Assembly: GCA_017397895.1 (NCBI GenBank)
Contig: JAFQHP010000032.1
Coordinates: 191,437 to 255,436 of the forward strand
Length of the DNA: 64,000 bases
Source of the DNA: Clostridia bacterium
Lineage (GTDB): Bacteria > Bacillota > Clostridia > Christensenellales > Aristaeellaceae
Direction of reading: 5' to 3'
The notes under the pieces were generated by a model that saw only the letters and a program-made list of their open reading frames with translations, ran no database searches and was not told the origin of the DNA. Position 1 is the stretch's first letter; each line of letters starts with the position of its first letter. Position numbers and translations under genes: made by a program. Shown piece by piece: positions 51,423 to 58,900 of this stretch.

Positions 51423-52724
51423 TCAGTCTTCCTGGATCAATTGCAGCGAATCGTGCAAATTTTCCTGGGTGCGCAGCAGGCTTCTGCTCATCACACCCCG
51501 CTGGGCATCATTCATCTGGGCCGGTGCAGCCTGATTGCTTTGCACCACACGGTACTGGTCCTGCCCGCCGATCTGCTGCTTCCAGATGTAGGTGGGGGTG
51601 TAAGAAAGGCCGGTGGCCACCGCGCCGCTTCCCTGGGCCTTCACCCGGATGTGCACCAGCGCGCCGGAAATATCATACGCCTCCCTGGATTCCGTCAGCA
51701 GGCTGCCCAGGGAATACAACACCAGCGCCCTGCGTGAAACGCCGTTTTCGTCGGAAGTGCTCAGCCAGGCTGCCGGCAAAAGCCGCCTTGGCCCCACCCC
51801 GGCTACGATATCCACACCGGCAGCCGTCACCTCCAGCGCCGTTTTGCGCATCTGGTCCGTCACTTTGTTCACATTGGTCTGCTGCCAGTAGTAATACACA
51901 ATCACCAGCTGTGCGCCGCGGCTGCGGGCATCGGCAATCATGGCTTTCAATTCTTCCATGCTGTCGGCTGTCAGCATGCCCTGCCCGGAGGCGGACTGCA
52001 GCGTATTGGCTGCCCGGGTGCTCACCTTTTCCTGGTACGCAATCAGGGCAATCTTCACACCGTCTTTTTCCATCCATTGCATCTGACCGGCATTGCCCCA
52101 GTTCAGCCCGCAGGCACACAGCCCATTTTGGTACAGGCCGTCCGCTGTATCCATGGCCGCCTGGGCCCCCTTGAGCAGCACGGCGTCGGCATCCATCACC
52201 GCCGCATCAAACCCGGCTGCCCTCACGGCCAGTGCTGCAGAAGGCTGGGCATTATCATCGGCATACTTTTTTTCCTGGGCGTTCATGGCCTGGGAAAGAG
52301 CCGCAATGCGGATATCTTCCTGATTGGCGGAAGGAAGCAGGCTGAAAATGGGCTGATAATCACATAAGCCGGTTTGCTTATTGTACACGCTGTCGGACAC
52401 ATTGCTTTCAAAGGCAACAAGCCCTGCCAGCGTCAGCGTCACTTCCCCGCTTTGGTTGGGCGCCACGGTGGGAACCGGTTGCGGAGCGGGGGTTTGCGGG
52501 GTTTGCGGGGACAGGGTAACCGTGGTCACATTCACATTGCCGGCCACAGGAGGCTGGGTTACCCCATGAATGGCGTCGTTGAGAAAGCCCGCCATCTTCA
52601 TGGCCCGCATCTGTACATCCGCATCGGAGTGGAAGGTGTGATACATCAGCACACAGCCCGCAACGACAGCCAGCGTGAGCACGATGATTAAAATGCTGCC
52701 AAAGGACCAGCCTTTCCGCTTCAT
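51423..52724 (-). CDS. CapA-like membrane protein with degenerate metal sites
   Basis: The 433-residue protein has one membrane segment (about 10-30), a Thr/Pro-rich linker (NVTTVTLSPQTPQTPAPQPVP) and a CapA-like fold (about 95-400). Compared with the intact CapA at 44 kb, LTFTGDCTLGN becomes LTLAGLVAFES, the NNHxxD site becomes VMDADAVLLKG, the histidine of the HGG strand is lost (VIVYYYWQQ) and GNHPHVIQG becomes GVGPRRLLPA. All expected metal ligands are missing, so it is probably not a phosphatase. It may keep a structural or substrate-binding role, by inference. It follows coaX by 32 bases. Confidence 0.75.
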   Translation of the reverse strand: MKRKGWSFGSILIIVLTLAVVAGCVLMYHTFHSDADVQMRAMKMAGFLNDAIHGVTQPPVAGNVNVTTVTLSPQTPQTPAPQPVPTVAPNQSGEVTLTLAGLVAFESNVSDSVYNKQTGLCDYQPIFSLLPSANQEDIRIAALSQAMNAQEKKYADDNAQPSAALAVRAAGFDAAVMDADAVLLKGAQAAMDTADGLYQNGLCACGLNWGNAGQMQWMEKDGVKIALIAYQEKVSTRAANTLQSASGQGMLTADSMEELKAMIADARSRGAQLVIVYYYWQQTNVNKVTDQMRKTALEVTAAGVDIVAGVGPRRLLPAAWLSTSDENGVSRRALVLYSLGSLLTESREAYDISGALVHIRVKAQGSGAVATGLSYTPTYIWKQQIGGQDQYRVVQSNQAAPAQMNDAQRGVMSRSLLRTQENLHDSLQLIQED

Positions 52725-52756
52725 GCCTCCCCTCCTTCCTGCTTATTGTTTTTTCC

Positions 52757-53533
52757 TTATGCAGCGGGATGATTCTTTTCCCAGATGAGCCTGAGGCCGT
52801 TCAGGGTGAGCAAGCCGTCAATTTCATCGATCACACCGGCTTTTTCGGCAATCATCCGGGCCATGCCGCCGGTGGCAATCACCTTGATGTTGTCATAGCC
52901 CATTTCCTTCTTCATCTGGTTCACCAGGTAATTCACCTGGCCCACATAGCCGTTGAGCACACCGGACTGCAAGTTGGCAATGGTGGTTTTTCCAATCACG
53001 GTTTCCGGCATCACCAGCTCGAAATGGGGCAGCTTGGCCGTGCCGGACACCAGTGCTTCGCTGGTCAGCTTCACGCCGGGGCAAATGCAGCCGCCAAGGA
53101 ACGTGCCCTTGTCGTCCAGGGCGCCGAAGGTGGTGGCGGTGCCAAAGTCGATATAGATGCAGGGGCCGCCGTAAAGCGTGTGGGCTGCCACAGCGTTGCA
53201 GATCCGGTCGCTGCCCAGCTCCCGGGGATTTTCGTACTTGATATCAATCCCGGTCTTCACGCCGGGTGCCACCACCATGGGCTCCATGCCCAGGTAATCC
53301 CGGCACATATGCTCCACCGTGAAGTTCACCGTGGGCACCACGGAAGACAGCATGATGCCTTCGATTTTTTTGATATCGATCTTTTCATGCTGGAACATCT
53401 GGCGGATCATCACGCCCATCTCATCGCTGGTATATTTCCGGGTGGTGGAAAGGCGCCAGTAATGCACCATTTCCGTGCCCTCAAACACAGCAATTTTGAT
53501 ATTGGTATTGCCCACATCCAAGGTCAGAATCAT
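52757..53533 (-). CDS. coaX: Type III pantothenate kinase
   Basis: The 258-residue enzyme has the ASKHA phosphate motif LDVGNTNIKIAVF at the N-terminus and the second motif IDFGTATTFGALD. It phosphorylates pantothenate in the first step of CoA synthesis and is not feedback-inhibited by CoA. It follows the ECF S-component gene by 26 bases, which suggests that S component imports pantothenate or a related precursor. The last enzyme, CoaE, is at 20.9 kb. Confidence 0.95.
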   Translation of the reverse strand: MILTLDVGNTNIKIAVFEGTEMVHYWRLSTTRKYTSDEMGVMIRQMFQHEKIDIKKIEGIMLSSVVPTVNFTVEHMCRDYLGMEPMVVAPGVKTGIDIKYENPRELGSDRICNAVAAHTLYGGPCIYIDFGTATTFGALDDKGTFLGGCICPGVKLTSEALVSGTAKLPHFELVMPETVIGKTTIANLQSGVLNGYVGQVNYLVNQMKKEMGYDNIKVIATGGMARMIAEKAGVIDEIDGLLTLNGLRLIWEKNHPAA

Positions 53534-53559
53534 GGCAGGTTACTTCCTCTCAAAAATTT

Positions 53560-54129
53560 TTACCGGATTTTTTTCAGTGCAGCCACCACAGGCGGGCAAA
53601 TAATGGCCGCAGCAATGGCCTCTGCAGGGCCTGCACCGCCGGCCACCGCCGCAATGGTAGTAAGCACAGTGGAATTATCAATGCCGCACAGCACATAGAA
53701 AAGCAGCATCAGGCCCAGGTACAATACCGTATTGGTCAGGGAACCTGCCGCCGCCGCAACCGCTGCCGCCATATTGGGCCGCTTTGCTTCCATGGCCTTG
53801 TACACCAGATAAATCACCACCGGCACCATGAGCCTGGGCAAAATGGTCATCACGATGGTCAAAAACAAATTGCTGGCCATCAGCGTGGCCACCAGCGCAC
53901 TGGGCTTGATGAAAGCAGACACCAGGCTGGTGGCGCCAAAGGCCAGGCCCAGCACCAGGCCGTACTTCAGGCCCATGTACATCGTGCCTACTGCCACCGG
54001 GATGCACAGGATGGTCACATTGCAAAAGCCCAGGGGGATCAGCCCCAAAGGCGTTTGCCCCAGCAGGAAAATCAGCGCCACAAAGACAGCCAGGAGCACC
54101 ATGTTCTTCAGTTTCTTGTTGGTATTCAT
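53560..54129 (-). CDS. ECF transporter S component, probably pantothenate
   Basis: The 189-residue membrane protein has six hydrophobic segments and the small-protein shape of an ECF S component (FVALIFLLGQTPLGLIPLG near the N-terminus; AAAGSLTNTVLYLGL). ECF EcfA/EcfT genes are not adjacent, so it would use shared energising modules. Co-transcription with coaX is the only evidence for pantothenate. Behind a strong promoter lies a leader of about 105 bases that can fold, with TTGTC/GACAA outer and CCGG/CCGG inner pairings, so riboswitch control is possible. Confidence 0.82.
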   Translation of the reverse strand: MNTNKKLKNMVLLAVFVALIFLLGQTPLGLIPLGFCNVTILCIPVAVGTMYMGLKYGLVLGLAFGATSLVSAFIKPSALVATLMASNLFLTIVMTILPRLMVPVVIYLVYKAMEAKRPNMAAAVAAAAGSLTNTVLYLGLMLLFYVLCGIDNSTVLTTIAAVAGGAGPAEAIAAAIICPPVVAALKKIR

Positions 54130-54234
54130 GTCAATTCCCTCCGTTCAGGCTCCCTCCCGGGATGCCCTACGCAATATAATTTTTTATTGTCCGCCTGTCC
54201 GGCCCAAAAAGGTACCGGCAATGTGGGCTGACAA
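54130..54234 (-). promoter_or_regulatory. Folded 5' leader of the S component-coaX operon
   Basis: From the predicted start to the ATG, the minus strand contains TTGTC ... GACAA, GCC ... GGC and CCGG ... CCGG that nest into one stem with internal loops, before GGAGGG and the start codon. I do not recognise a known riboswitch consensus (TPP, FMN, cobalamin, THF and preQ1 were considered). Confidence 0.4.
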
Positions 54235-54240
54235 CATCTT

Positions 54241-54282
54241 ATTATACCAAAACAGGCAACGCCTGTCAAAGCGTTGCCTGTT
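54241..54282 (-). promoter_or_regulatory. Promoter overlapping a 12-bp hairpin (nrdG terminator and coaX-operon promoter)
   Basis: TTGACA (54264-54269) and TATAAT (54241-54246) are perfect consensus with a 17-base spacer. The -35 lies wholly in the 8-base loop of a perfect 12-bp stem (AACAGGCAACGC/GCGTTGCCTGTT, 54251-54282) that follows the nrdG stop, with a short TTTT end. The same DNA thus seems to end one transcript and start the next. Confidence 0.75.
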
Positions 54283-54293
54283 CCTTTCGTGTA

Positions 54294-54800
54294 TTACCAT
54301 TCCGGCGGCGTCCACAATACCGCCTTGCCCTTTTCAAGGCTTTGCTTCACATCAATCAGCCGCTGGTTTTTGCTGCCGCAATAGTTCAGCTCCAGCGACC
54401 GCTGGCTCAGGATGAACGGCCCGTCCACCAGCACGTCCGTCTCCTGCAAAAGGGCCATCCAGTCCGCATCCTGCTTTTCCAGGATATATTCCCAGGTGTA
54501 GCCGGTGTACATCCATACATTCAAATGCATCTGATGGGCGGCCTTTGCCAGCTCCAGGCAGGGCAAAGGCTGCAGCATAGGGTCGCCCCCGGAAAGGGTG
54601 AGACCGGAAAGCAGCGGGTTCTTTTTCATTTCGGCAATCAGCGTATCCGTGTCCTCATCCCGGCCGCCGTTTGGATCATGGGTCTCCGGGTTATGGCAGC
54701 CCGGGCAGGCATGGGTGCAGCCCTGGGTAAACACGGCAAAACGCAGCCCCGGCCCGTCCACAATGCTGTCGTTCACATACCCTGCAATGCGAATGTTCAT
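54294..54800 (-). CDS. nrdG: Anaerobic ribonucleoside-triphosphate reductase activating protein
   Basis: The 168-residue radical SAM enzyme has CTHACPGC (CxxxCxxC) for the 4Fe-4S cluster and a GGDPMLQPLP SAM-binding loop. It makes the glycyl radical on NrdD under anaerobic conditions. Its length matches the family. No nrdD lies in the window. The nrdR repressor at 24 kb could control it, although no NrdR box was identified here. Confidence 0.95.
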   Translation of the reverse strand: MNIRIAGYVNDSIVDGPGLRFAVFTQGCTHACPGCHNPETHDPNGGRDEDTDTLIAEMKKNPLLSGLTLSGGDPMLQPLPCLELAKAAHQMHLNVWMYTGYTWEYILEKQDADWMALLQETDVLVDGPFILSQRSLELNYCGSKNQRLIDVKQSLEKGKAVLWTPPEW

Positions 54801-54815
54801 CTTTCCCCTCCTGTG

Positions 54816-54842
54816 AAAAGAGAAGGGCTGTCCCGGCCCTTC
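54816..54842 (-). terminator. Hairpin terminator after the membrane-anchored protein gene
   Basis: GAAGGGC/GCCCTTC stem followed by TCTTTTC on the minus strand, 16 bases upstream of nrdG. The T tract is interrupted, so read-through into nrdG is possible. Confidence 0.6.
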
Positions 54843-54851
54843 CCGATTTCT

Positions 54852-55541
54852 TTATTCTTCTGCCAGCCAGTCCGGCTTGTCCCCCCGGCCGTGCTGAATC
54901 ATACCGTCAAAAAACTTGATCACGTTGTCCTCATTGCCGTTGTTCTGCGCAATGCAGGCATACAGCACCCGGTTATCCACCTGCATTTCCGTCATGAAGC
55001 CGTACAGGCTTTCCAGCGGAATGCCGCAAAGCTGCTTTTCCCAGGCAACGGGCGTGTGGTTTTCATCAAATTCCACCGGCACGTCCACATACCCCTTTGT
55101 CAGGTCGATGCCGTCCACATTCAGCCTGCCTTCTTCAATCAGGCTGTCCAGGGGCACAAACACCCCTTCCCTGGCGTACTGGGCATAGTAATCCTGATGC
55201 ATGATGTAAATATCGCCGTCCGCCGCTGCAAAATGCACCACCAGCTGCATGGCCGCATTGTATTCATCACTCACCAGCAGCGAAGCGGCCACCACTTCTT
55301 CCATTTCCGGCACGGTTTCCTGCCACACCGGCTCCATGAAGGCCTGCATCAGTTCGTCCATGGTGGTCTCGGCCTGCACATAGATATCAATCCGCTTTTC
55401 CGGCGGCGCCACAGGCTCCGTCACGTCATAGATCAACCACCAGCCGAACACCGCCAGCACCGCCAGCAGAATATACTTCCATCCATGATAATCCAGATGA
55501 TGCTTCAGTGTCTTTTTGTTCACAGGGGTGGAAATGCGCAT
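54852..55541 (-). CDS. Membrane-anchored exported protein of unknown function
   Basis: I do not recognise the family. The 229-residue protein has a basic N-terminus, one membrane segment (about 22-38, YILLAVLAVFGWWLIY) and an outside domain rich in acidic and aromatic residues, with YYAQYAREGVFVPLDSLIEEG. It resembles the substrate-binding fold of ABC binding proteins only in the pattern of a DxY-type start and a two-lobe length, which is weak evidence. I chose ATG at 55539-55541 because AAGGAGCG lies 9 bases upstream and a promoter lies just before. Confidence 0.7.
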   Translation of the reverse strand: MRISTPVNKKTLKHHLDYHGWKYILLAVLAVFGWWLIYDVTEPVAPPEKRIDIYVQAETTMDELMQAFMEPVWQETVPEMEEVVAASLLVSDEYNAAMQLVVHFAAADGDIYIMHQDYYAQYAREGVFVPLDSLIEEGRLNVDGIDLTKGYVDVPVEFDENHTPVAWEKQLCGIPLESLYGFMTEMQVDNRVLYACIAQNNGNEDNVIKFFDGMIQHGRGDKPDWLAEE

Positions 55542-55592
55542 GGATAAAACCGCTCCTTGCTTTGATAACCTATCGGGTTTCTTTTCCCACTC

Positions 55593-55621
55593 ATTGTACC
55601 ATCTTTTTTCCCGGCTTGCAA
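55593..55621 (-). promoter_or_regulatory. Promoter of the membrane-anchored protein gene
   Basis: TTGCAA and TACAAT with a 17-base spacer on the minus strand, about 50 bases before the start. Confidence 0.75.
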
Positions 55622-55724
55622 CCGCTTCCATGCCGCACAATTGTGGCACAAATGGGCCTGGCCGCTTTCTTTTCAATGCTCCTTGCCGCAATATGAACAA
55701 TTCATTACAAATCCGTTCTATTTC

Positions 55725-55753
55725 TTGCTTGCCTTTCCGCTTTATGTTATGAT
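55725..55753 (+). promoter_or_regulatory. Promoter of the 61-residue protein gene
   Basis: TTGCTT and TATGAT with a 17-base spacer, 35 bases upstream of the start. Confidence 0.65.
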
Positions 55754-55788
55754 GTTCACAGCAGATTACAATAGAAAGAAGGATCCTT

Positions 55789-55974
55789 ATGTCCCAAAAC
55801 AACAACAAAAACTCCGGCAACGGCGCCACCATTATCGGCGTGCTGGTGGTGGTCTTTTTTGTGGTGGTCGCCATTTTGTCCTGCAACAGCGACTCTGGTA
55901 TCGACGTGGTCCATGATCCCAATGGCTTCATGGGTTACAGCGACAGCTTCTGGGAATGGCTGGGCGATCAATAA
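55789..55974 (+). CDS. Small membrane protein, unknown function
   Basis: The 61-residue protein has an Asn-rich N-terminus (MSQNNNKNSGNG), one membrane segment (about 13-31) and a short outside tail ending in FWEWLGDQ. It has its own promoter, a GAAGGA ribosome binding site and a terminator, so it is a complete single-gene unit despite its size. A cysteine at the end of the membrane segment (AILSCN) could be a lipid-attachment or disulphide site, by inference. Function unknown. Confidence 0.75.
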   Translation: MSQNNNKNSGNGATIIGVLVVVFFVVVAILSCNSDSGIDVVHDPNGFMGYSDSFWEWLGDQ

Positions 55975-55987
55975 TCCCCTGCCCCTC

Positions 55988-56020
55988 TGCCCTCTTTCCG
56001 TATTGGAAGGAGGGCATTTT
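55988..56020 (+). terminator. Terminator of the 61-residue protein gene
   Basis: TGCCCTC-TTTCC and GGAAG-GAGGGCA stem followed by TTTTC. Confidence 0.75.
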
Positions 56021-56026
56021 CAATAC

Positions 56027-56063
56027 AAAAACCCTCTGCTTTCCGGGCGGAGAGCATAGGGTT
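56027..56063 (-). terminator. Terminator of the coiled-coil membrane protein gene
   Basis: AACCCTaTGCT/AGCAgAGGGTT stem followed by TTTG on the minus strand. Confidence 0.7.
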
Positions 56064-56080
56064 GATTGTTCGTACAGCAA

Positions 56081-57247
56081 TTACTTTTCCATTTCCCACA
56101 GGTGTTTGGCGGTGTATTCCACGCGGTAAGCAGTGCCCTTTTTACCACCGTTGAGGCAGATGCCTTCCAGTTCCTCACCGCTTTTGCCAATGCCCCACAG
56201 GGGCAATACCAGCTCGGCAGTGCCCGCCAGCCTTGACCCTTCGTAGAAATTGGCCAGAACGGTGCCGTCGATGGTTCCTTCCACAGCATCCAGGATCAGC
56301 ACAGGCTTCTGGGCAGATGCCTTTACCTTGATGGAAATGGCGCCGGTGGAAGAGACGGTAACCTTGGCATCGGTAAAGCCCATCTTTTTCAGAACCTCTT
56401 CCTTGGGCATCTTGTTGATAATCTTGGTTTTGGTTTGTTCAATGTACTTGCTCATCTGAGCGGCAGCCTGTTCATTTTCGCGCTGCTTGTTCCAGAATCC
56501 CGTCACCACAGGGGCCATTGCCTGTCTGGTCGCCGCATTGTTGGCACGGATCTGGGCATTTTTTGCCTGAGCATCCATGGCCGCCGCTACACCGGCAGCA
56601 CCGCCGGCCAGGCCGCTGGCAATGCCGCCGTGGACAGCCCAGTCAATCTCCTTCTGATTGCCAAGGCTTGCGCCATATTTGGAAAGCCTGTCGAACTTTG
56701 CCGCTTCCTGAAGATACTCCGTGCGCCTTGCCTCCAGCATGGCAATACGCTTTTCTTTTCCGGTATATCCGGCATATTTGGTCAGCTTTGCGTGCAGTTC
56801 CCTCTCCTTCTGCTTTTCTTCATTCACCACAGCCTGGTGCGCAGCGTCGCTCTTTTCCTGCTTTTCGCGCTTGATGCTTTCCAGATAGCCGCTCAGGTCC
56901 TTCATCACTTCCGGCGGGCAGTTCAACGCTTCTGCGATGGCAGCAGCCTTCTTTTTATCATCAGCAGTTTTGATGCTGGTGATATTGTATTTTTTGCACT
57001 TCTCATAAAAAGCCGTCCGCAGCTCCTGGGCCGCCGCTTCCTGCTGCATCCTGAGGTCTTCCTTCTGGATCTTCTTGGACTGGAAATATACAACAGGAAA
57101 GGAAACGGCTATGCCAATCAGGCCCACAAACATGAGCGTGAAGTCATCGGTTTGGTCCCCGGCCAGCATGATAAACCCGACAAGCGCCATGATAACGGAA
57201 ATTATGGCAATGATCTGCGAAACAGGCGGTCTCTGATTGTTGTTCAT
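56081..57247 (-). CDS. Membrane protein with coiled coil, unknown function
   Basis: I do not recognise the family. The 388-residue protein has two hydrophobic segments near the N-terminus (about 11-28 and 37-55), then a long charged helical region (about 58-190, rich in Lys, Glu and Gln; QKEDLRMQQEAAAQELRTAF) consistent with a coiled coil. A Gly/Ala-rich stretch (GGIASGLAGGAAGVAAAMDAQ) near 215 may interact with membrane. The C-terminal ~80 residues form a beta-rich domain. I chose ATG at 57245-57247 (MNNNQRPP) because GAGAGGG lies 7 bases upstream. It lies 49 bases after the symporter gene. Confidence 0.7.
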   Translation of the reverse strand: MNNNQRPPVSQIIAIISVIMALVGFIMLAGDQTDDFTLMFVGLIGIAVSFPVVYFQSKKIQKEDLRMQQEAAAQELRTAFYEKCKKYNITSIKTADDKKKAAAIAEALNCPPEVMKDLSGYLESIKREKQEKSDAAHQAVVNEEKQKERELHAKLTKYAGYTGKEKRIAMLEARRTEYLQEAAKFDRLSKYGASLGNQKEIDWAVHGGIASGLAGGAAGVAAAMDAQAKNAQIRANNAATRQAMAPVVTGFWNKQRENEQAAAQMSKYIEQTKTKIINKMPKEEVLKKMGFTDAKVTVSSTGAISIKVKASAQKPVLILDAVEGTIDGTVLANFYEGSRLAGTAELVLPLWGIGKSGEELEGICLNGGKKGTAYRVEYTAKHLWEMEK

Positions 57248-57296
57248 TTGTGTACCCTCTCTCATTCTTTATTTTGCCTTGCCGGAAGCAACAGGC

Positions 57297-58730
57297 TTAT
57301 TCTTTCCACACGGGCGCCGGACGATCCTTGTACCGCTTTTTGAATATCCGCCTGCGGAACAGGTATACGGTGTATGCAACCCACAGCACAAAGAAGATGG
57401 TGCAGGCGATGACCGCATTCATCGGCGATTGGCCGGCGAAGCTCAGCAGGAACAGAAGCGGAGCAATCATTACCATGGCCGGGAAATTGGAAAGAATGTA
57501 CAGGCTGGACGTGGGAGTCCTCAGGCCGGGGTCAATTTCCTTCATCAGGATCATGCCGTTGGAGGCCGTACCGGTCATGGTGCCAAAGCTCATCAGGAAG
57601 AACTCGTGTTCAAACCCCTTGAAGCATTCCTTCGCCACCAGGCGAATGTAAATATAGGTAACCATCATGCCCACAACGCTCAGAATGACGATGGGCAAAA
57701 TATAGTTCTTGATATCGTTGATTTCAATGGCCGCCACCCCTGCCACGATCATCAGGTCAAAAGAGAAGCCGGAAATTCTGTCCATCTGGTAATTGTTGAT
57801 GTATTCCCGGTTCATCATCTTCTTTTTACGCAGCTGCTTCACCACCGCCTTGATCAGCATAGCCGCAAGGGATGCCCACAGGAAATTGAAGCCCCAGGCA
57901 ATGCTGTTTGTGAAAGCGGACAGCCTGCCCAGCAAATACATAAACCCGAAAGAAAGGGCGTAAGCCACCGCCACAAAGCCAACCTGCAGCGAAAACTTAT
58001 CCACCGATTCATTATCGGGAATTTCGCTGCCGTCCGGATTGGTCAGGTCCACCACCTGCTCAACCGGCCTTGCATTGCGGACGTGCAGATTGCTGCGCTT
58101 CTTATGGATGTTGATATACAAAACGCCAAAGACGGAAGCAACCACAAAGCCGATGGAGGCAAGGGACAGCCCGAAGCTGCCGTTCCCTGCAAACTGAGCA
58201 GCGGGGGTGTTGGTGAAATTGATATCCCAGCTCAGTGCGTTCCCGGGGCCCTGGCCGTATGCCAAGGGCAGGATCAGGCCGCAGATGTAGGAAATCACAC
58301 GATCTCCGTATTGGGTGAACAGGAACATGATCAGCGTGATCCCAAGGCCCACAAATGCCTGCAGCATATAGGAACCACCCTGCAGGGCGCCAAACTCCAA
58401 CACCTGGGCAGTGTTGGTTTTATGGGTGCTCTTTTCCGTCTTCAGCGACATAGCGGCAAAACCGATCGCCAGGCAATGATAGGTAATTACCTGCATCAGC
58501 TGGTTATCCACCAGCATAAAGTCAAACTGCTTGCAGACGGTGTTGGCAAGCAGTAATACCGCGCCGCCAAGAAGCGCCGAAGGGATCAGGCACTTACGGA
58601 AAAACGGGATTCTGCGCCGCAAAATATTGCCCAGCATCAGGAAAATCAGCAGCAGTCCAAGCTGCACCATAAACCCCCAGACGGCATCATAATTCGCCAT
58701 TGTAAAATCCCAATTGGCGGCATTGTCCAT
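57297..58730 (-). CDS. Sodium:glutamate symporter-type transporter (GltS family)
   Basis: The 477-residue protein has about 11-12 hydrophobic segments and an architecture of two inverted halves with a hydrophilic loop (about 205-245). ILPLAYGQGPGNALSW and MSFGTMTGTASNGMILMKE are the glycine/threonine-rich re-entrant-like segments typical of GltS. It would import an acidic amino acid with sodium; the exact substrate is not certain. GGAG precedes the ATG. Upstream intergenic DNA carries a CGTTCA-6-TGAACG dyad that may be a regulator site. Confidence 0.85.
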   Translation of the reverse strand: MDNAANWDFTMANYDAVWGFMVQLGLLLIFLMLGNILRRRIPFFRKCLIPSALLGGAVLLLANTVCKQFDFMLVDNQLMQVITYHCLAIGFAAMSLKTEKSTHKTNTAQVLEFGALQGGSYMLQAFVGLGITLIMFLFTQYGDRVISYICGLILPLAYGQGPGNALSWDINFTNTPAAQFAGNGSFGLSLASIGFVVASVFGVLYINIHKKRSNLHVRNARPVEQVVDLTNPDGSEIPDNESVDKFSLQVGFVAVAYALSFGFMYLLGRLSAFTNSIAWGFNFLWASLAAMLIKAVVKQLRKKKMMNREYINNYQMDRISGFSFDLMIVAGVAAIEINDIKNYILPIVILSVVGMMVTYIYIRLVAKECFKGFEHEFFLMSFGTMTGTASNGMILMKEIDPGLRTPTSSLYILSNFPAMVMIAPLLFLLSFAGQSPMNAVIACTIFFVLWVAYTVYLFRRRIFKKRYKDRPAPVWKE

Positions 58731-58900
58731 AAAATCAACTCCGTTTCAGTGTTTTTCCTTTCGTTCACACGAATGAACGGGCTGCTTTCGAAAATGAAAT
58801 CAGCATATCCTATAGCCGAGGCTAACTTCGTATTATGTAGCATTCGACATCATTCATTGTTTTCCTTTTCCCTGCCGTAACTTTAATAGTATATTATTAA
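58731..58900. other. Intergenic region between the symporter and the RHS fragment
   Basis: No gene is visible. It holds a perfect CGTTCA(6)TGAACG dyad (58762-58779), possibly an operator of the symporter gene, and is more A+T-rich towards 58890. No convincing -35/-10 pair with 17-base spacing was found on the minus strand. Confidence 0.4.
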
